A stretch of DNA of 64,000 nucleotides from Kitasatospora sp. MAA19 (GCF_029894125.1 NZ_JARXYZ010000019.1:62001-126000), one strand, 5' to 3'; positions 27,327-36,106 are shown, counted from the stretch's first letter. Numbers and translations are program-made. Notes: a model not told the origin generated them from the letters alone.

Positions 27327-27929
27327 CTACGGTGCCGGGTTCCGGCCGGACATCAGTACGGCGGTCTCGACGTCGCCCAGTTGCAGTTCCAGCGCTCCGA
27401 GGACGGATTCGGTGGAGAGCGCCCTGGAGAGTGCGGCCACTGCGAGGTGGGCGGCCGCCGTGTCGGGGCGGATCAGCGGCGCGACGGCTCCGAGGATGGG
27501 GTCGCAGAAGGCGCGGGCGCGGTAGTCATGGGCGGCGGGACCGATCGCCAGCAGGTGGCCGTAGCCGCCGAGGAGCGGGGTGTGCCGGTAGCCGAGGGAG
27601 AACTCGCGGGCGAGCAGGCGGAGTTCCTCGTTGGTCTCGCTGGTGGCCGGGGCCAGGTTGAGCCACCAGGCGCCGAACTCCATGGTGTCGAGTGCGCCGG
27701 TGCGGGGGTGGGTCAGCACCTCGCGGAGGTAGTCGGGCTCCTCGATGCAGGTCAGCAGCCCATGGGCCCCACTGGCGGCCGCACGGGGCGTCGGGTGGGC
27801 GAGGCGGCGGTGGCCGGCGGGGCCGCTGTCTCCGGCACCCCAGGTGCGGACCGCGTAGCCGACTGCGGCGAGTCTGCCCGCGGCGCGGACGGCGTTGGCA
27901 TTCGACCCGAGGACGGCAAGGGCGATCAC
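27327..27929 (-). CDS. NAD(P)-binding Rossmann-like protein, possible 6PGDH/imine-reductase relative
   Basis: 200-residue protein whose N-terminus (IALAVLGSNANAVRAAGRLA) resembles the first Rossmann unit of beta-hydroxyacid dehydrogenases, but has GSNANAV where GxGxMG is usual, so cofactor binding is uncertain. The C-terminal half (ETNEELRLLAREFSLGYRHT, LLGGYGHLLAIG) recalls the imine-reductase/6PGDH helical part in shortened form. At 200 residues it is much shorter than the 290 of intact enzymes, so it may be a degenerate copy. GTG start at 27929 with GGAAGAAG upstream. Confidence 0.5.
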   Translation of the reverse strand: MIALAVLGSNANAVRAAGRLAAVGYAVRTWGAGDSGPAGHRRLAHPTPRAAASGAHGLLTCIEEPDYLREVLTHPRTGALDTMEFGAWWLNLAPATSETNEELRLLAREFSLGYRHTPLLGGYGHLLAIGPAAHDYRARAFCDPILGAVAPLIRPDTAAAHLAVAALSRALSTESVLGALELQLGDVETAVLMSGRNPAP

Positions 27930-28362
27930 GTGTGTCTTCTTCCGTGGTGCGAGGCGGTGGTCCGGCGCGAGGCCGCCCGAAGCGGCGACGCGGTCGCGGT
28001 ACCGGCAGTAGACCGGCGGGCAGTAGACAACCGATCAACGCCGCCAGGCCCTGGGCCCGGCAGGATCCGCCGGACAGGCCTGGCAGCGCGCTCCGGTCAG
28101 CCCCAGCCCGGTACGGGCGGGAGCGGCCACCACAGTGGGGGCGGCAGTGGGCCGTCGGACCGGAGGTGGTCCGCCGCACCCCGGCCGACCGGCCAGGCGG
28201 TGCGGGTCGGCACCCGCCGTGTCCCCGCCTGTGCGTCCGGAACGCGGCGAAGACAACGGACGGGTTGCCGCCCTGGGCCCTGCAACGATGATCGATCCTG
28301 CCGAACACCCAAGTCAATCCACCGGTTTGCTGGGGAACCTCCAAGCGATACCTTGGGTCATC
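27930..28362. other. Divergent intergenic region, no gene seen
   Basis: 433 bases with no supported coding region on either strand. It holds a copy of CCGGACAGGCC (28070-28080), a motif repeated in other gaps of the window, and the LysR promoter/operator at its right end. Confidence 0.5.
28341..28356 (+). promoter_or_regulatory. Candidate LysR autoregulatory site
   Basis: CCAAG-CGATAC-CTTGG is a perfect inverted repeat just before the GTG of the LysR gene. GATACC inside it could double as a -10 element, which would make the message nearly leaderless. Confidence 0.45.
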
Positions 28363-29265
28363 GTGACTCTCGACGACCTCCGCGTCTTCGCCGCGGTCTG
28401 CCGGGCCGGCTCACTGAGCGCCGTGGCCCGCGACCTGTCGTGCACGCAGTCCGCGGTCAGCCAGCACGTGAAGCGACTCGAACGGGAGCTGGGCCTCACC
28501 CTGATCGAGCGCCATCCCCGGGGGGTCGCACCCACCAAGGCCGGCCGCCTCCTCCAGTCGGCCGTCGCCACCGGTCTGGGCGGCATCGACCACGCGCTGC
28601 GCAGCATCGGTGAACTCGCCCGCGGCGAGGGCGGATCCGTACGGATCACCACCGGCGCCACCAGCATCCGGCACTTCATGTCGGCCGCCGTCGTCGACTA
28701 CCGCCGGCGCTTCCCGCAGGTCAGCCTGGAGTTCCAGACCGAGGTCTCCAGCCGCAGCTGCTTCGAGGCCCTCACCGCCGGCCGGGTGGACCTGGCCTGG
28801 ATCACGCTCGGCGCCCCGGTGCGCGGGATCGAGCAGCGCCCGGTCGTCGAGCTGCCCTGGGTGCTCGCCGTCGCCACCGGCGACCCCCTGGCGGCCAGGG
28901 AACGCATCGAGCCCGCCGACCTCCAGAACACCCGGCTCATCGGGCTGCCGCAGAACTCGGTGTCCCGCTCCCAACTCGACTCCTGGCTGGGGAGGTCGGG
29001 CATCCGGCCGGTCTTCGACACCAGCGTCGCGGACTGGGACACCGCGATCCTCCTGGCCGAACTCGGCCTCGGCCACGCCGTCGTCCCCGCCCTGCCGCAG
29101 TGGCAGGGCCCCGGCCACCCCGGCCTGCGGTTGCTGCCCCTGCCCGCACTGCCCGTCCTGACGGCCGGCTGGGCCGTCCGCCGCTGGGACACCCTCTCCC
29201 CGCTGGCCCGCGCCTTCGCCGACACCGTCGCCGAACACTCCGCGGGGCGACCCCGGGCGGACTGA
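28363..29265 (+). CDS. LysR family transcriptional regulator
   Basis: 300-residue regulator. The N-terminal HTH is LDDLRVFAAVCRAGSLSAVA with recognition part CTQSAVSQHVKRLERELG, and the effector-binding domain follows from about residue 85 (GGSVRITTGATSIRHF). The GTG at 28363 is chosen because family homology starts there; an in-frame ATG at 28288 would add a poorly matched tail. The divergent neighbour is the short Rossmann-like gene; downstream lies the crotonase remnant. Target genes are unknown. Confidence 0.9.
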   Translation: MTLDDLRVFAAVCRAGSLSAVARDLSCTQSAVSQHVKRLERELGLTLIERHPRGVAPTKAGRLLQSAVATGLGGIDHALRSIGELARGEGGSVRITTGATSIRHFMSAAVVDYRRRFPQVSLEFQTEVSSRSCFEALTAGRVDLAWITLGAPVRGIEQRPVVELPWVLAVATGDPLAARERIEPADLQNTRLIGLPQNSVSRSQLDSWLGRSGIRPVFDTSVADWDTAILLAELGLGHAVVPALPQWQGPGHPGLRLLPLPALPVLTAGWAVRRWDTLSPLARAFADTVAEHSAGRPRAD

Positions 29266-29285
29266 GCCTCACCCGGGGGCTGCCG

Positions 29286-29474
29286 TCACACTCCGGGGCC
29301 CTCAGCCGGCCGGTCGAGGAAGCGCCGGAGCCCCGCCCGTACCCCGTCCGTGGGCACGGTGGCCGCGAAGCAGGCCGCCTCGACGGCGAGGCCCTCGTCG
29401 ATCGGCAGGTTGATGCCGCGGGTGACGGCCCGCAGGCAGGCGGCCACCGCGGTCGGCGCGTGCCGGATGACCCG
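29286..29474 (-). pseudogene. C-terminal remnant of an enoyl-CoA hydratase (crotonase)
   Basis: About 62 minus-strand codons, from RVIRHAPTAVAACLRAVTRG through INLPIDEGLAVEAACFAATV to the stop at 29286-29288, match the C-terminal helices of crotonase-fold enzymes. The catalytic core is absent. Homology ends at about 29474, exactly where the MocR fragment begins on the other strand. Confidence 0.75.
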
Positions 29475-29812
29475 GTCGTGCTGCCCGGGCGCCTGCTGCG
29501 GGCCGCGACCCGCAGCCTGCGCGCAGCGGCCTGGGGCGCACCCGGGCTGGTCACGGCGCTGGCCACCGGCTGGCTCGCGGACGGCACGGTCGCGCGCCTG
29601 GAGCGGCACCGCCGTTCGGACGCCGCCGCCCGCCAGCGCATCGCCCGTACCGCGCTGGCCGGTCTGGACGTGACGGCGCACCCGGCCTCGTACCTGGTGT
29701 GGCTCGGCCTGGCGGAGCACCAGCGGCCCGACCGGGTCGCGGCCGTCCTCGCGGGCGAGGGCATCCTGGTGTCCACCGCGAACGCCTTCGCCACCGGCCC
29801 GCGCTGCCCCGG
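29475..29812 (+). pseudogene. Internal remnant of a MocR-type PLP aminotransferase regulator
   Basis: About 112 plus-strand codons, from LLRAATRSLRAAAWGAPGLV through GWLADGTVARLERHRRSDAA to STANAFATGPRC, match the C-terminal aminotransferase-like domain of MocR regulators. The DNA-binding domain and PLP lysine are missing upstream, and the reading departs from the family at about 29812, just before the convergent WYL gene end. It is truncated at both ends and certainly non-functional as a MocR protein. Confidence 0.75.
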
Positions 29813-29825
29813 GCCGTCCGACGTC

Positions 29826-30800
29826 CTACTCCGCCACCCCGCCCCTCGCCGCCCGCCCGAACCGCTCGCCCCACTCCTCGACGAGGGCGAGCAGTTCGGG
29901 CGGGCCGAGCACGCGGAATTCCGCGCCGAGCGAGCCGAGCGCCATGGCGGGCCACTCCAGGGAGTCGGCGGTCATCTCCAACCGGCAGCGCCCGGCGTCG
30001 ACCTCCTCGACGGCGCCCCACCGGCCGACCCGTTCCCGCACGGTCGCGGCCGGGGCATCCACCAGCGCCGCCACCCGGTGGGGGCGGCGCACACCGTTGA
30101 GCCCGGCCCGGACGAACTCGGCGGCGTCGGCGGCGGGCAGCTCGCGGGGCCCGAACCGGGCGCCGCTGCCCTGCGGTGCGCTGAGCCGGTCGAGCCGGAA
30201 GGTGCGCCAGTCCTGCCGGTCGAGGTCGTAGGCGACCAGGTACCAGCGGCGGTACAGGCAGACCAGCCGGTGCGGTTCGACGTGCCGCTCGGCGCGCCGG
30301 CCGTCGGCGGCGGTGTAGGAGAAGCGCAGCCGCTCGGTGTCCCGGCAGGCCAGCGCGACCACGGTGAGCCGGTCCGGATCGACGGGTGGGGCGGCGACGG
30401 CGCCCTCGCCGACGGGTACGGTCACCGCGCGCAGCGCCTCGACCCGGCGCCGCAGCCGGGCCGGCATCACCTGCGCCACCTTGGCCAGCACCCGCACCGA
30501 GGCCTCGGCGACGCCCTCCACCGGACTCTCCGCGGCGGCCTGGAGGCCCACGGCGAGCGCCACCGCCTCCTCGTCGTCGATCACCAGCGGGGGCAGCGCC
30601 GCGCCCGCCGCGAGCTGGTAGCCGCCGTCGACGCCGCGCTGCGCCTCGACGGGGTAGCCGAGTTCGCGCAGCCGGTCGATGTCGCGGCGCAGGGTGCGGA
30701 TCGAGACCCCGAGCCGGTCGGCCAGTTCCTCGCCCGGCCAGTAGCGGTGGGTCTGGAGCAGGGAGAGCAGTCGCAGCGTCCGGGTGCTGGTGTTCGCCAT
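29826..30800 (-). CDS. WYL-domain transcriptional regulator (DeoR-type HTH)
   Basis: 324-residue regulator. The N-terminal HTH_11 is YWPGEELADRLGVSIRTLRR, followed by the linker VEAQRGVDGGYQLAAGAALP. The WYL domain (about 135-215) contains HRLVCLYRRWYLVAYDLDRQ, and a WCX-type C-terminal extension follows. Such regulators sense ligands through the WYL fold. It is divergent from a DinB-type gene, a frequent arrangement that makes this gene its probable regulator. The ribosome site is weak (GGAG only two bases before ATG). Confidence 0.9.
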   Translation of the reverse strand: MANTSTRTLRLLSLLQTHRYWPGEELADRLGVSIRTLRRDIDRLRELGYPVEAQRGVDGGYQLAAGAALPPLVIDDEEAVALAVGLQAAAESPVEGVAEASVRVLAKVAQVMPARLRRRVEALRAVTVPVGEGAVAAPPVDPDRLTVVALACRDTERLRFSYTAADGRRAERHVEPHRLVCLYRRWYLVAYDLDRQDWRTFRLDRLSAPQGSGARFGPRELPAADAAEFVRAGLNGVRRPHRVAALVDAPAATVRERVGRWGAVEEVDAGRCRLEMTADSLEWPAMALGSLGAEFRVLGPPELLALVEEWGERFGRAARGGVAE

Positions 30801-30899
30801 GACTCCGATTCTCGCGGAATTCAGGCCGGAAAGTGACCGCAATGGCTCGTAGCGTGGACCTTGTCCGAAGGAGCAAGAACCGAACGAAGGGCCGGCACC

Positions 30900-31442
30900 A
30901 TGACCGCCACCACGACCCCGAACAGCCACACCGCCACCGGCGAGCGCGCCGACCTGCTGACGGCCCTGGCCAAGCAGCGGCACTTCCTGCGCTTCACCAC
31001 CCGCGACCTCACCGACGAGCAGGCCGGCCTGCGGACCACCGCCAGCGCACTGTGCCTGGGCGGCCTGGTCAAGCACGTGACCTCGGTCGAGCGGATCTGG
31101 GCGGACTTCATCGTGGACGGCCCGTCGGCGATGCCCGACTTCACCGCCTGGACCGAGGCCGACCTCGCCCGCCGCGCCGACGAGTTCCGCATGCTGCCCG
31201 GCGAGACGCTCGCCGGCGTCCTGGCCGAGTACGCCGAGGTGGCCCGCCGCACCGACGACCTGGTCGCCGCCCTCCCCGACCTGGGCGCCACCCAGCCGCT
31301 GCCGAAGGCCCCGTGGTTCGAGGCCGACGCCGAGTGGTCGGCCCGCCGCGTGCTGATGCACGTCGTCGCCGAGACCGCCCAGCACGCGGGCCACGCCGAC
31401 ATCATCCGGGAGTCCCTGGACGGCGCGAAGAGCATGGGCTGA
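30900..31442 (+). CDS. DinB family protein
   Basis: 180-residue four-helix-bundle protein of the DinB/mycothiol-transferase-like superfamily. Metal-ligand candidates are His in LGGLVKHVTSVERIW and the pair in ETAQHAGHADIIRE, matching the three-histidine pattern of the family. Activity is likely thiol- or metal-dependent but undefined. Divergent from the WYL regulator with a 99-base gap; a hairpin terminator follows. Confidence 0.88.
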   Translation: MTATTTPNSHTATGERADLLTALAKQRHFLRFTTRDLTDEQAGLRTTASALCLGGLVKHVTSVERIWADFIVDGPSAMPDFTAWTEADLARRADEFRMLPGETLAGVLAEYAEVARRTDDLVAALPDLGATQPLPKAPWFEADAEWSARRVLMHVVAETAQHAGHADIIRESLDGAKSMG

Positions 31443-31452
31443 TCCCAGCCCG

Positions 31453-31480
31453 GCCCGCCCGGTTCGCGGACCGGGCGGGC
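31453..31480. terminator. 11-bp hairpin terminator
   Basis: GCCCGCCCGGT (31453-31463) pairs with ACCGGGCGGGC (31470-31480) between the convergent dinB-like and copper-chaperone genes. Confidence 0.75.
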
Positions 31481-31548
31481 GGAGCGGGCCCGGCAGACCG
31501 GGCGGGCAAGCCGGGCCGGACGGGCCCGGTGGCCGGTTCCGGCGCGGG

Positions 31549-31764
31549 TCAGCGCCGGTCGACGAGGGTGAAGCCCGCCCCGTCGACCGCGCCGCGGACC
31601 AGGGCGTCGTCGAGCGGCTGCGCCGAGGCCACCGTGACCCGGCCGGTCGGCGCGTCGGCGGTGACCCCGGTGACGCCGGGGAGGGCGGCCAACCCGGCGC
31701 TGACCGTCTTCTCGCAGTGGCCGCAGCTCATTCCGTCGACGGCGAGAACGGTGGTGATGGACAT
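31549..31764 (-). CDS. Heavy-metal-associated domain protein (CopZ-like copper chaperone)
   Basis: 71-residue single HMA domain with ferredoxin-like fold and metal site GMSCGHC near residues 11-17. It would bind Cu(I) and pass it to a copper ATPase, but no ATPase or CsoR-type repressor is adjacent. ATG at 31764 has GGAGG upstream. It stands alone between convergent and divergent neighbours. Confidence 0.9.
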   Translation of the reverse strand: MSITTVLAVDGMSCGHCEKTVSAGLAALPGVTGVTADAPTGRVTVASAQPLDDALVRGAVDGAGFTLVDRR

Positions 31765-32117
31765 GGCGGTGCCTCCGATGACGTGAGGTGAGCTGACACG
31801 AAGTGGGACGAGGTAGGACGACACGGGCAAGCCCGGCCGGTGATCACCGTGCACCACCGCAGCGGAACCGACCCCCGGGGCCCACGGACACGCCGCACGG
31901 ATGGCACCATCGAGTGGTTCCGGGAACCGACCGGGCCGCGCGCCCGACTGGGGCGCCGCCGACCGGCTCACCGGGGCGCGGGCCTGATCACCCGCACCGG
32001 CCGCGGCGGTACGGCGGGCGGCCGTCTGAACTGGCGGCCCGCTTTCGCCCGTTCCTCCCTGTGGCGCCTTTCGTCCACTCGACCCCGCCCCACCCCGTCC
32101 AGGAGCTGTTCACCGCC

Positions 32118-32918
32118 ATGTCCCCGCTGACGCCCCACTCCCCCATACGCGGCGAGTCCGCCCGACCCGGCCGGGCCACCGAGACGAGGGTCCGCCTCGC
32201 GACGGGGGGGCGGCCGATGAAGAGCCTCCTCGGATCCCGGCGCCGGCGGCTCTGGCACGGCGCCCTCGCCCTGGTGGTGGTCGCCGCCGTGACCGCCGGC
32301 CTGGTGTGGTGGCACCCATGGGCCCCGGGTGACCGGCAGAAGCCGATGGAGTTCACCACGGCCGCCGGCGGCTCGCCCCGCTTCGGCACCGGCGAGCACC
32401 TGTACCGCTACAAGGTGCGGGCGGAGAACGGGCTCGCCGAGAGCCCCGGACAGTTCGCCGCCGAGGTCGACGCGATCCTCGGGAACGTCCAGCACGGCTG
32501 GGCCGCCGGCAACACCGCGTCCTTCCAGCGGATGCCCGCCGACCCGGTGGACTTCACCGTCTACCTGGCCACCCCGGCGACCACCGACCGGATCTGCGGC
32601 CAGTACGGTCTGGACACCGGCGGCTGGGTGAACTGCGGCGTGAGCCACCAGGTCGTCATCAACCTCAAGCGCTGGACGGAGCTGTCGGAGTTCTACGCCG
32701 GAAAGCCGGAGCTGTACCACGCGCTCGCCGTCAACCACGAGGTCGGCCACATCCTCGGGTACGGCCACGTCGACTGCCCCGGCGCGGGCGCGCCGGCACC
32801 GGTGATGATGCAGCAGATCAAGGGCCTGCACGGCTGCGTGCCGAACGGCTGGCCGTACTCCGACGACGGCACCCTGCTCACCGGCCCACCCGTCCAGGCG
32901 CCGAGCTCCGCCCCCTGA
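32118..32918 (+). CDS. Membrane-anchored DUF3152 protein with zinc-protease motif
   Basis: 266-residue protein with a short cytoplasmic N-terminus, one transmembrane helix near residues 48-68 (GALALVVVAAVTAGLVWW) and an extracellular domain. The DUF3152 domain ends with NHEVGHILGYGH, a full HExxHxxGxxH metzincin-type zinc motif, so it is likely a surface metallopeptidase; cysteines near it may form disulfides. AGGAG lies upstream of ATG 32118; ATG 32217 is an alternative that removes most of the cytoplasmic tail. Confidence 0.8.
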   Translation: MSPLTPHSPIRGESARPGRATETRVRLATGGRPMKSLLGSRRRRLWHGALALVVVAAVTAGLVWWHPWAPGDRQKPMEFTTAAGGSPRFGTGEHLYRYKVRAENGLAESPGQFAAEVDAILGNVQHGWAAGNTASFQRMPADPVDFTVYLATPATTDRICGQYGLDTGGWVNCGVSHQVVINLKRWTELSEFYAGKPELYHALAVNHEVGHILGYGHVDCPGAGAPAPVMMQQIKGLHGCVPNGWPYSDDGTLLTGPPVQAPSSAP

Positions 32919-32959
32919 CGCACGGTCACCGCCCCCACCGCAGCCCACTTCACGACCAG

Positions 32960-32985
32960 ACCGCCGGCACCCGGAAGCCGGCGGT
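32960..32985. terminator. 9-bp convergent hairpin terminator
   Basis: ACCGCCGGC (32960-32968) pairs with GCCGGCGGT (32977-32985) between the DUF3152 gene and the convergent RidA-like gene. Confidence 0.7.
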
Positions 32986-33049
32986 CGGCGGTCGGCGGGA
33001 CCACGTGCGCCTGCGGCTGGCCCGGGTGGGCCGGCGATCGGCAACCCCG

Positions 33050-33439
33050 CTACCCGTCGCTCCTGCGCGCATCGACCTCGATCTCGATCCGCATCCGAGG
33101 GTCGGCCAGGCCGCACACCAGCATCGTCGCGGCCGGCCTGACCTCGCCGAAGCAGCGCCGCAGGACCGGCCAGCACGGCTCGAAGTCGGCCCGCTCCGGC
33201 AGCAGGTAGCGCACCCGCACCACGTCCGCGAAGGTGCAGCCCGCCTCCGCCAGCGCGGCCCCGATGTTCCGCAGGCACTGCTCGGCCTGCTCCACCACGT
33301 CCTCGGAGATCGTCATCGTGGTGTAGTCGAACCCGGTCGTCCCGGACACGTGCACCCGGTCGCCGTCGACCACGGCGCGGGCGTAGCCGATCTGCTCCTC
33401 GAAGGTCGAACCGCTGAGAATCGAACGTCGCTCTGTCAT
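33050..33439 (-). CDS. RidA family protein
   Basis: 129-residue RidA/YjgF-like protein, a trimeric fold that hydrolyses reactive enamine/imine intermediates in the best-known members. Motifs include VHVSGTTGFDYTTMTISEDV, a central QAEQCLRNIGAALAEAG and the late RIEIEVDARR. No Shine-Dalgarno sequence is visible, and a good promoter ends 7 bases before the ATG, indicating a leaderless transcript. Divergent from a LysR gene across 72 bases, so it is the likely LysR target. Confidence 0.88.
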   Translation of the reverse strand: MTERRSILSGSTFEEQIGYARAVVDGDRVHVSGTTGFDYTTMTISEDVVEQAEQCLRNIGAALAEAGCTFADVVRVRYLLPERADFEPCWPVLRRCFGEVRPAATMLVCGLADPRMRIEIEVDARRSDG

Positions 33440-33446
33440 GCGCCGA

Positions 33447-33476
33447 ACGCTAGGCAGGCGCCGGCCATACGTCCAA
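33447..33476 (-). promoter_or_regulatory. Leaderless promoter of ridA-like gene
   Basis: On the minus strand TTGGAC (33471-33476), an 18-bp spacer and TAGCGT (33447-33452) precede the ATG at 33439 by 7 bases. Confidence 0.6.
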
Positions 33477-33515
33477 TACACCCCACGGCATGACCTGATA
33501 TCCCTGGGCGTATGG
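33465..33515. promoter_or_regulatory. Inverted CCATACG/CGTATGG pair in LysR-RidA gap
   Basis: CCATACG (33465-33471) and CGTATGG (33509-33515) are inverted; one overlaps the RidA -35 region and the other the LysR start codon. TGATAT at 33496-33501 fits a -10 for a leaderless lysR message starting at 33512. This spacing suits binding by the LysR protein to both promoters. Confidence 0.5.
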
Positions 33516-34411
33516 ACCGACCGGAACTCCCCCTGCCGCAGCTGTACGCCTTCCTCGTGCTCGCCGAGGAACTCCACTTCGGCGACGCGGCCGCCCGCCT
33601 GGGCATCGCCCAGCCGCCGCTGAGCCAGCAGATCCGCCGGCTGGAGGACAAGGTCGGCCACCCGCTGTTCCACCGCACCCCGGCGGGCGTCACCCTCACC
33701 CCGGTCGGCCGCGAACTGCTGCCCGCCGCCCAGCGGGCCCTCGCCGACCTCACCGCCGGACTCGCCGCCGCCCGGGCCGTCGGCAGCGGACGGGCCGGCC
33801 GCCTGCGGATCGGCTTCGCCGCCTCCCTCGCCCTGACCGTCCTGCCCGGCCTGCTGCAGACCTTCCGGCACCGGTACCCCGACGTGCACCTGGACATCCA
33901 CGAGATGACCAGCGCCCCGCAACTGGCCGCCCTGCACGAGCAGGCCATCGACATCGGACTGCTCCGGGAGCCTCCCGTCGACGAGCCCGCCCTCGACTTC
34001 CGGACGGTCCTCACCGAACCCTTCGTGGCGGTGCTCCCGACCGCCCACCCCCTGGCCCCCCAACGGACCGTCCACCTCGCCGACTTGGCCGACTCCCCCT
34101 TCGTCCTCCTCCCCCGCGGGGTCGGCCCGCAGCTCCACGACCAGATCATCGGCCTGTGCACCGCCGCCGGCTTCGCCCCCCGCATCACCCAGCACGCCGT
34201 CGAATGGCAGACCATGTGCGCCCTCGTCAAAGCCGGCCTGGGCGTCACCCTCGCCCCGGCGAGCATCCGGCACATCCGGCTCGACGGCATCGTCTTCCGC
34301 CGCCTCACCCCCGGCGGCACCCGCACCCGGGTCGCCGTCGCCTGGCGCAGGAACGACCGGAACCCCCTGGTCGCCAACCTGCTGACGGCCTTCGACCCCG
34401 ACCCGTCATGA
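33512..34411 (+). CDS. LysR family transcriptional regulator
   Basis: 299-residue regulator. The HTH is FGDAAARLGIAQPPLSQQIR and the effector domain opens GRLRIGFAASLALTVLPGLL. The late segment EWQTMCALVKAGLGVTLAPA is typical of CbnR/BenM-like members. Probably leaderless, since no ribosome site precedes the ATG. It faces the RidA-like gene and most likely controls it. Confidence 0.9.
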   Translation: MDRPELPLPQLYAFLVLAEELHFGDAAARLGIAQPPLSQQIRRLEDKVGHPLFHRTPAGVTLTPVGRELLPAAQRALADLTAGLAAARAVGSGRAGRLRIGFAASLALTVLPGLLQTFRHRYPDVHLDIHEMTSAPQLAALHEQAIDIGLLREPPVDEPALDFRTVLTEPFVAVLPTAHPLAPQRTVHLADLADSPFVLLPRGVGPQLHDQIIGLCTAAGFAPRITQHAVEWQTMCALVKAGLGVTLAPASIRHIRLDGIVFRRLTPGGTRTRVAVAWRRNDRNPLVANLLTAFDPDPS

Positions 34412-34567
34412 CACGTCCCCGGTCACGCCGCGCGCCGACCCGCCCCCACCCGAATCCGGGCGCGACCAGCACCGGCGGCGCGAGCACGGATAATCCTCAT
34501 CGGACCAGGTCACGGTCGGCGCCGCGGCCGTGATCGTGATGAAGCTCGTGCTCATGGAGGAACAGCG

Positions 34568-35506
34568 TTGAACGATATGCCCGCCGGAGAGACCCTCGAC
34601 TACCGGCTGCTGCTGGACGCCGCCACGGCGGCCGCGCGGGCGACCAGCGGCCAGGGGCACGTCGCCGACTACATCCCGGCCCTCGCCACGGTGGAACCGG
34701 ACGCGTTCGGCATGGCGGTGGCCACCGTCGACGGCGAGTTGTACGGAATCGGGGACTGGGAGCGGCCGTTCTCCGTCCAGAGCGTGTCGAAGCTCTTCAC
34801 CCTGGCGCTGGCCATGGCCCACGGCGGGGACACCGTCTGGCGCGGGGTGGGGCGGGAGCCGTCCGGCAACCCCTTCAACTCGCTGGTGCAGCTGGAGAGC
34901 GAGCACGGCATCCCGCGCAACCCGTTCATCAACGCCGGCGCCCTCGTGGTCACCGACCGCCTGCAGACCATGACGGGCGACGCCGCCGGGGCCGTCCGCG
35001 CGTTCCTCCGCCGGGAGTCCGGCAACCCGCTGATCGACACCGATCCGGTCGTGGCCGCGTCCGAGGCCGACCACGGCCACCGCAACGCCGCCCTGGCCCA
35101 CTTCATCGCCAGCCACGGCAACCTGGAGAACCCGGTCGAGACCGTCCTCGACCACTACTACGCGCACTGCGCGGTGTCCGCCAGCTGCCGGGACCTGGTC
35201 CTCGCCGGCTCCTTCCTGGCCCGGTACGGGGTGCGCGCCGACGGCACCCGGCTGATGTCGCGCAGCGAGGCCAAGCGCGTCAACGCCGTGCTGCTCACCT
35301 GCGGCACCTACGACGCGGCGGGCGAGTTCGCCTTCCGGGTCGGGCTGCCGGGCAAGAGCGGCGTGGGCGGCGGCGTCCTCGCCATACTGCCCGGGCGGGC
35401 CGCGGTCTGCGCCTGGGGCCCCCGCCTGGACCAGGCCGGCAACTCGGTCGCGGCCGTCACCGCCCTGGACACCCTCACCACCCTCTCCGGCTGCTCGATC
35501 TTCTGA
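34568..35506 (+). CDS. glsA: Glutaminase
   Basis: 312-residue serine-dependent beta-lactamase-fold glutaminase converting glutamine to glutamate and ammonia. The catalytic SxxK is in FSVQSVSKLFTLALA, and GNPFNSLVQLESEHGIPRNP, the central INAGALVVTDRL and KSGVGGGVLAILPG are family hallmarks. The TTG start at 34568 is preferred because GGAGG lies 7 bases before it; the ATG at 34577 would be 16 bases away. It follows LysR but has a 156-base gap, so co-transcription is uncertain. Confidence 0.94.
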   Translation: MNDMPAGETLDYRLLLDAATAAARATSGQGHVADYIPALATVEPDAFGMAVATVDGELYGIGDWERPFSVQSVSKLFTLALAMAHGGDTVWRGVGREPSGNPFNSLVQLESEHGIPRNPFINAGALVVTDRLQTMTGDAAGAVRAFLRRESGNPLIDTDPVVAASEADHGHRNAALAHFIASHGNLENPVETVLDHYYAHCAVSASCRDLVLAGSFLARYGVRADGTRLMSRSEAKRVNAVLLTCGTYDAAGEFAFRVGLPGKSGVGGGVLAILPGRAAVCAWGPRLDQAGNSVAAVTALDTLTTLSGCSIF

Positions 35507-35695
35507 CCCGACGGCTCCGCGCCCGCCGGACGCCGGCAACCGACGACCGGACGCCGTCCAACTCGTGGCGCTGATCCGACCGTTGGGCACCGATCGGCGG
35601 GCCTGACATGGCATGCTCCAGGCGGGGGCGCCGATCAGGATGATGATCGGCCGACAAGAGAGACACGACCAAGAGGAAACTGGGGGTCCCGTCCC

Positions 35696-36106
35696 ATGCG
35701 AACCGTCCTAGCAAGCTTGTTGGCCCTGGCCGGCGCGGCCGGGCTGGTGCTCAGCTCGTTTCAGCCCTGGTACGCGAAGAGCGATCCGAGGTCCGTGCCG
35801 GTCGCCGACCTGTTCCGGGGCATGTCGCCCACCCGCACCACCTCGACCGGCATGTCGATGTTCCTGCTCCTGGCCGTCGCCGCGGCGATCGCGGTCCTGG
35901 CGCTGCTGGTGCGGTCCCGCCCGGGCCTGCTCCTGGCCGGCGTGGTCGCGGTGGTCACCGGCGTGCTCTGGGTCTACCAGAAGGGCCGCGAGCTGTCGCC
36001 GCGCTCGCTCGGCATCGGCGACCTGGAGAACGGTTTCTGGAACGCCTGCGGCGGCGTCCTGGTGATCCTCCTCGCCCTGGCCGTGCTGCCGCCCAAGCGG
36101 TCCTGA
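35696..36106 (+). CDS. Small integral membrane protein, unknown function
   Basis: 136-residue protein with about four transmembrane helices (residues 4-22, 53-73, 78-96, 113-131) and a short extracytoplasmic loop after SSFQPWYAKSDPRSV. The last helix ends at a basic PPKRS tail. No enzymatic motif is visible. AGAGGAAA lies some 15 bases upstream of the ATG. Monocistronic, ending at a perfect palindromic terminator. Confidence 0.7.
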   Translation: MRTVLASLLALAGAAGLVLSSFQPWYAKSDPRSVPVADLFRGMSPTRTTSTGMSMFLLLAVAAAIAVLALLVRSRPGLLLAGVVAVVTGVLWVYQKGRELSPRSLGIGDLENGFWNACGGVLVILLALAVLPPKRS

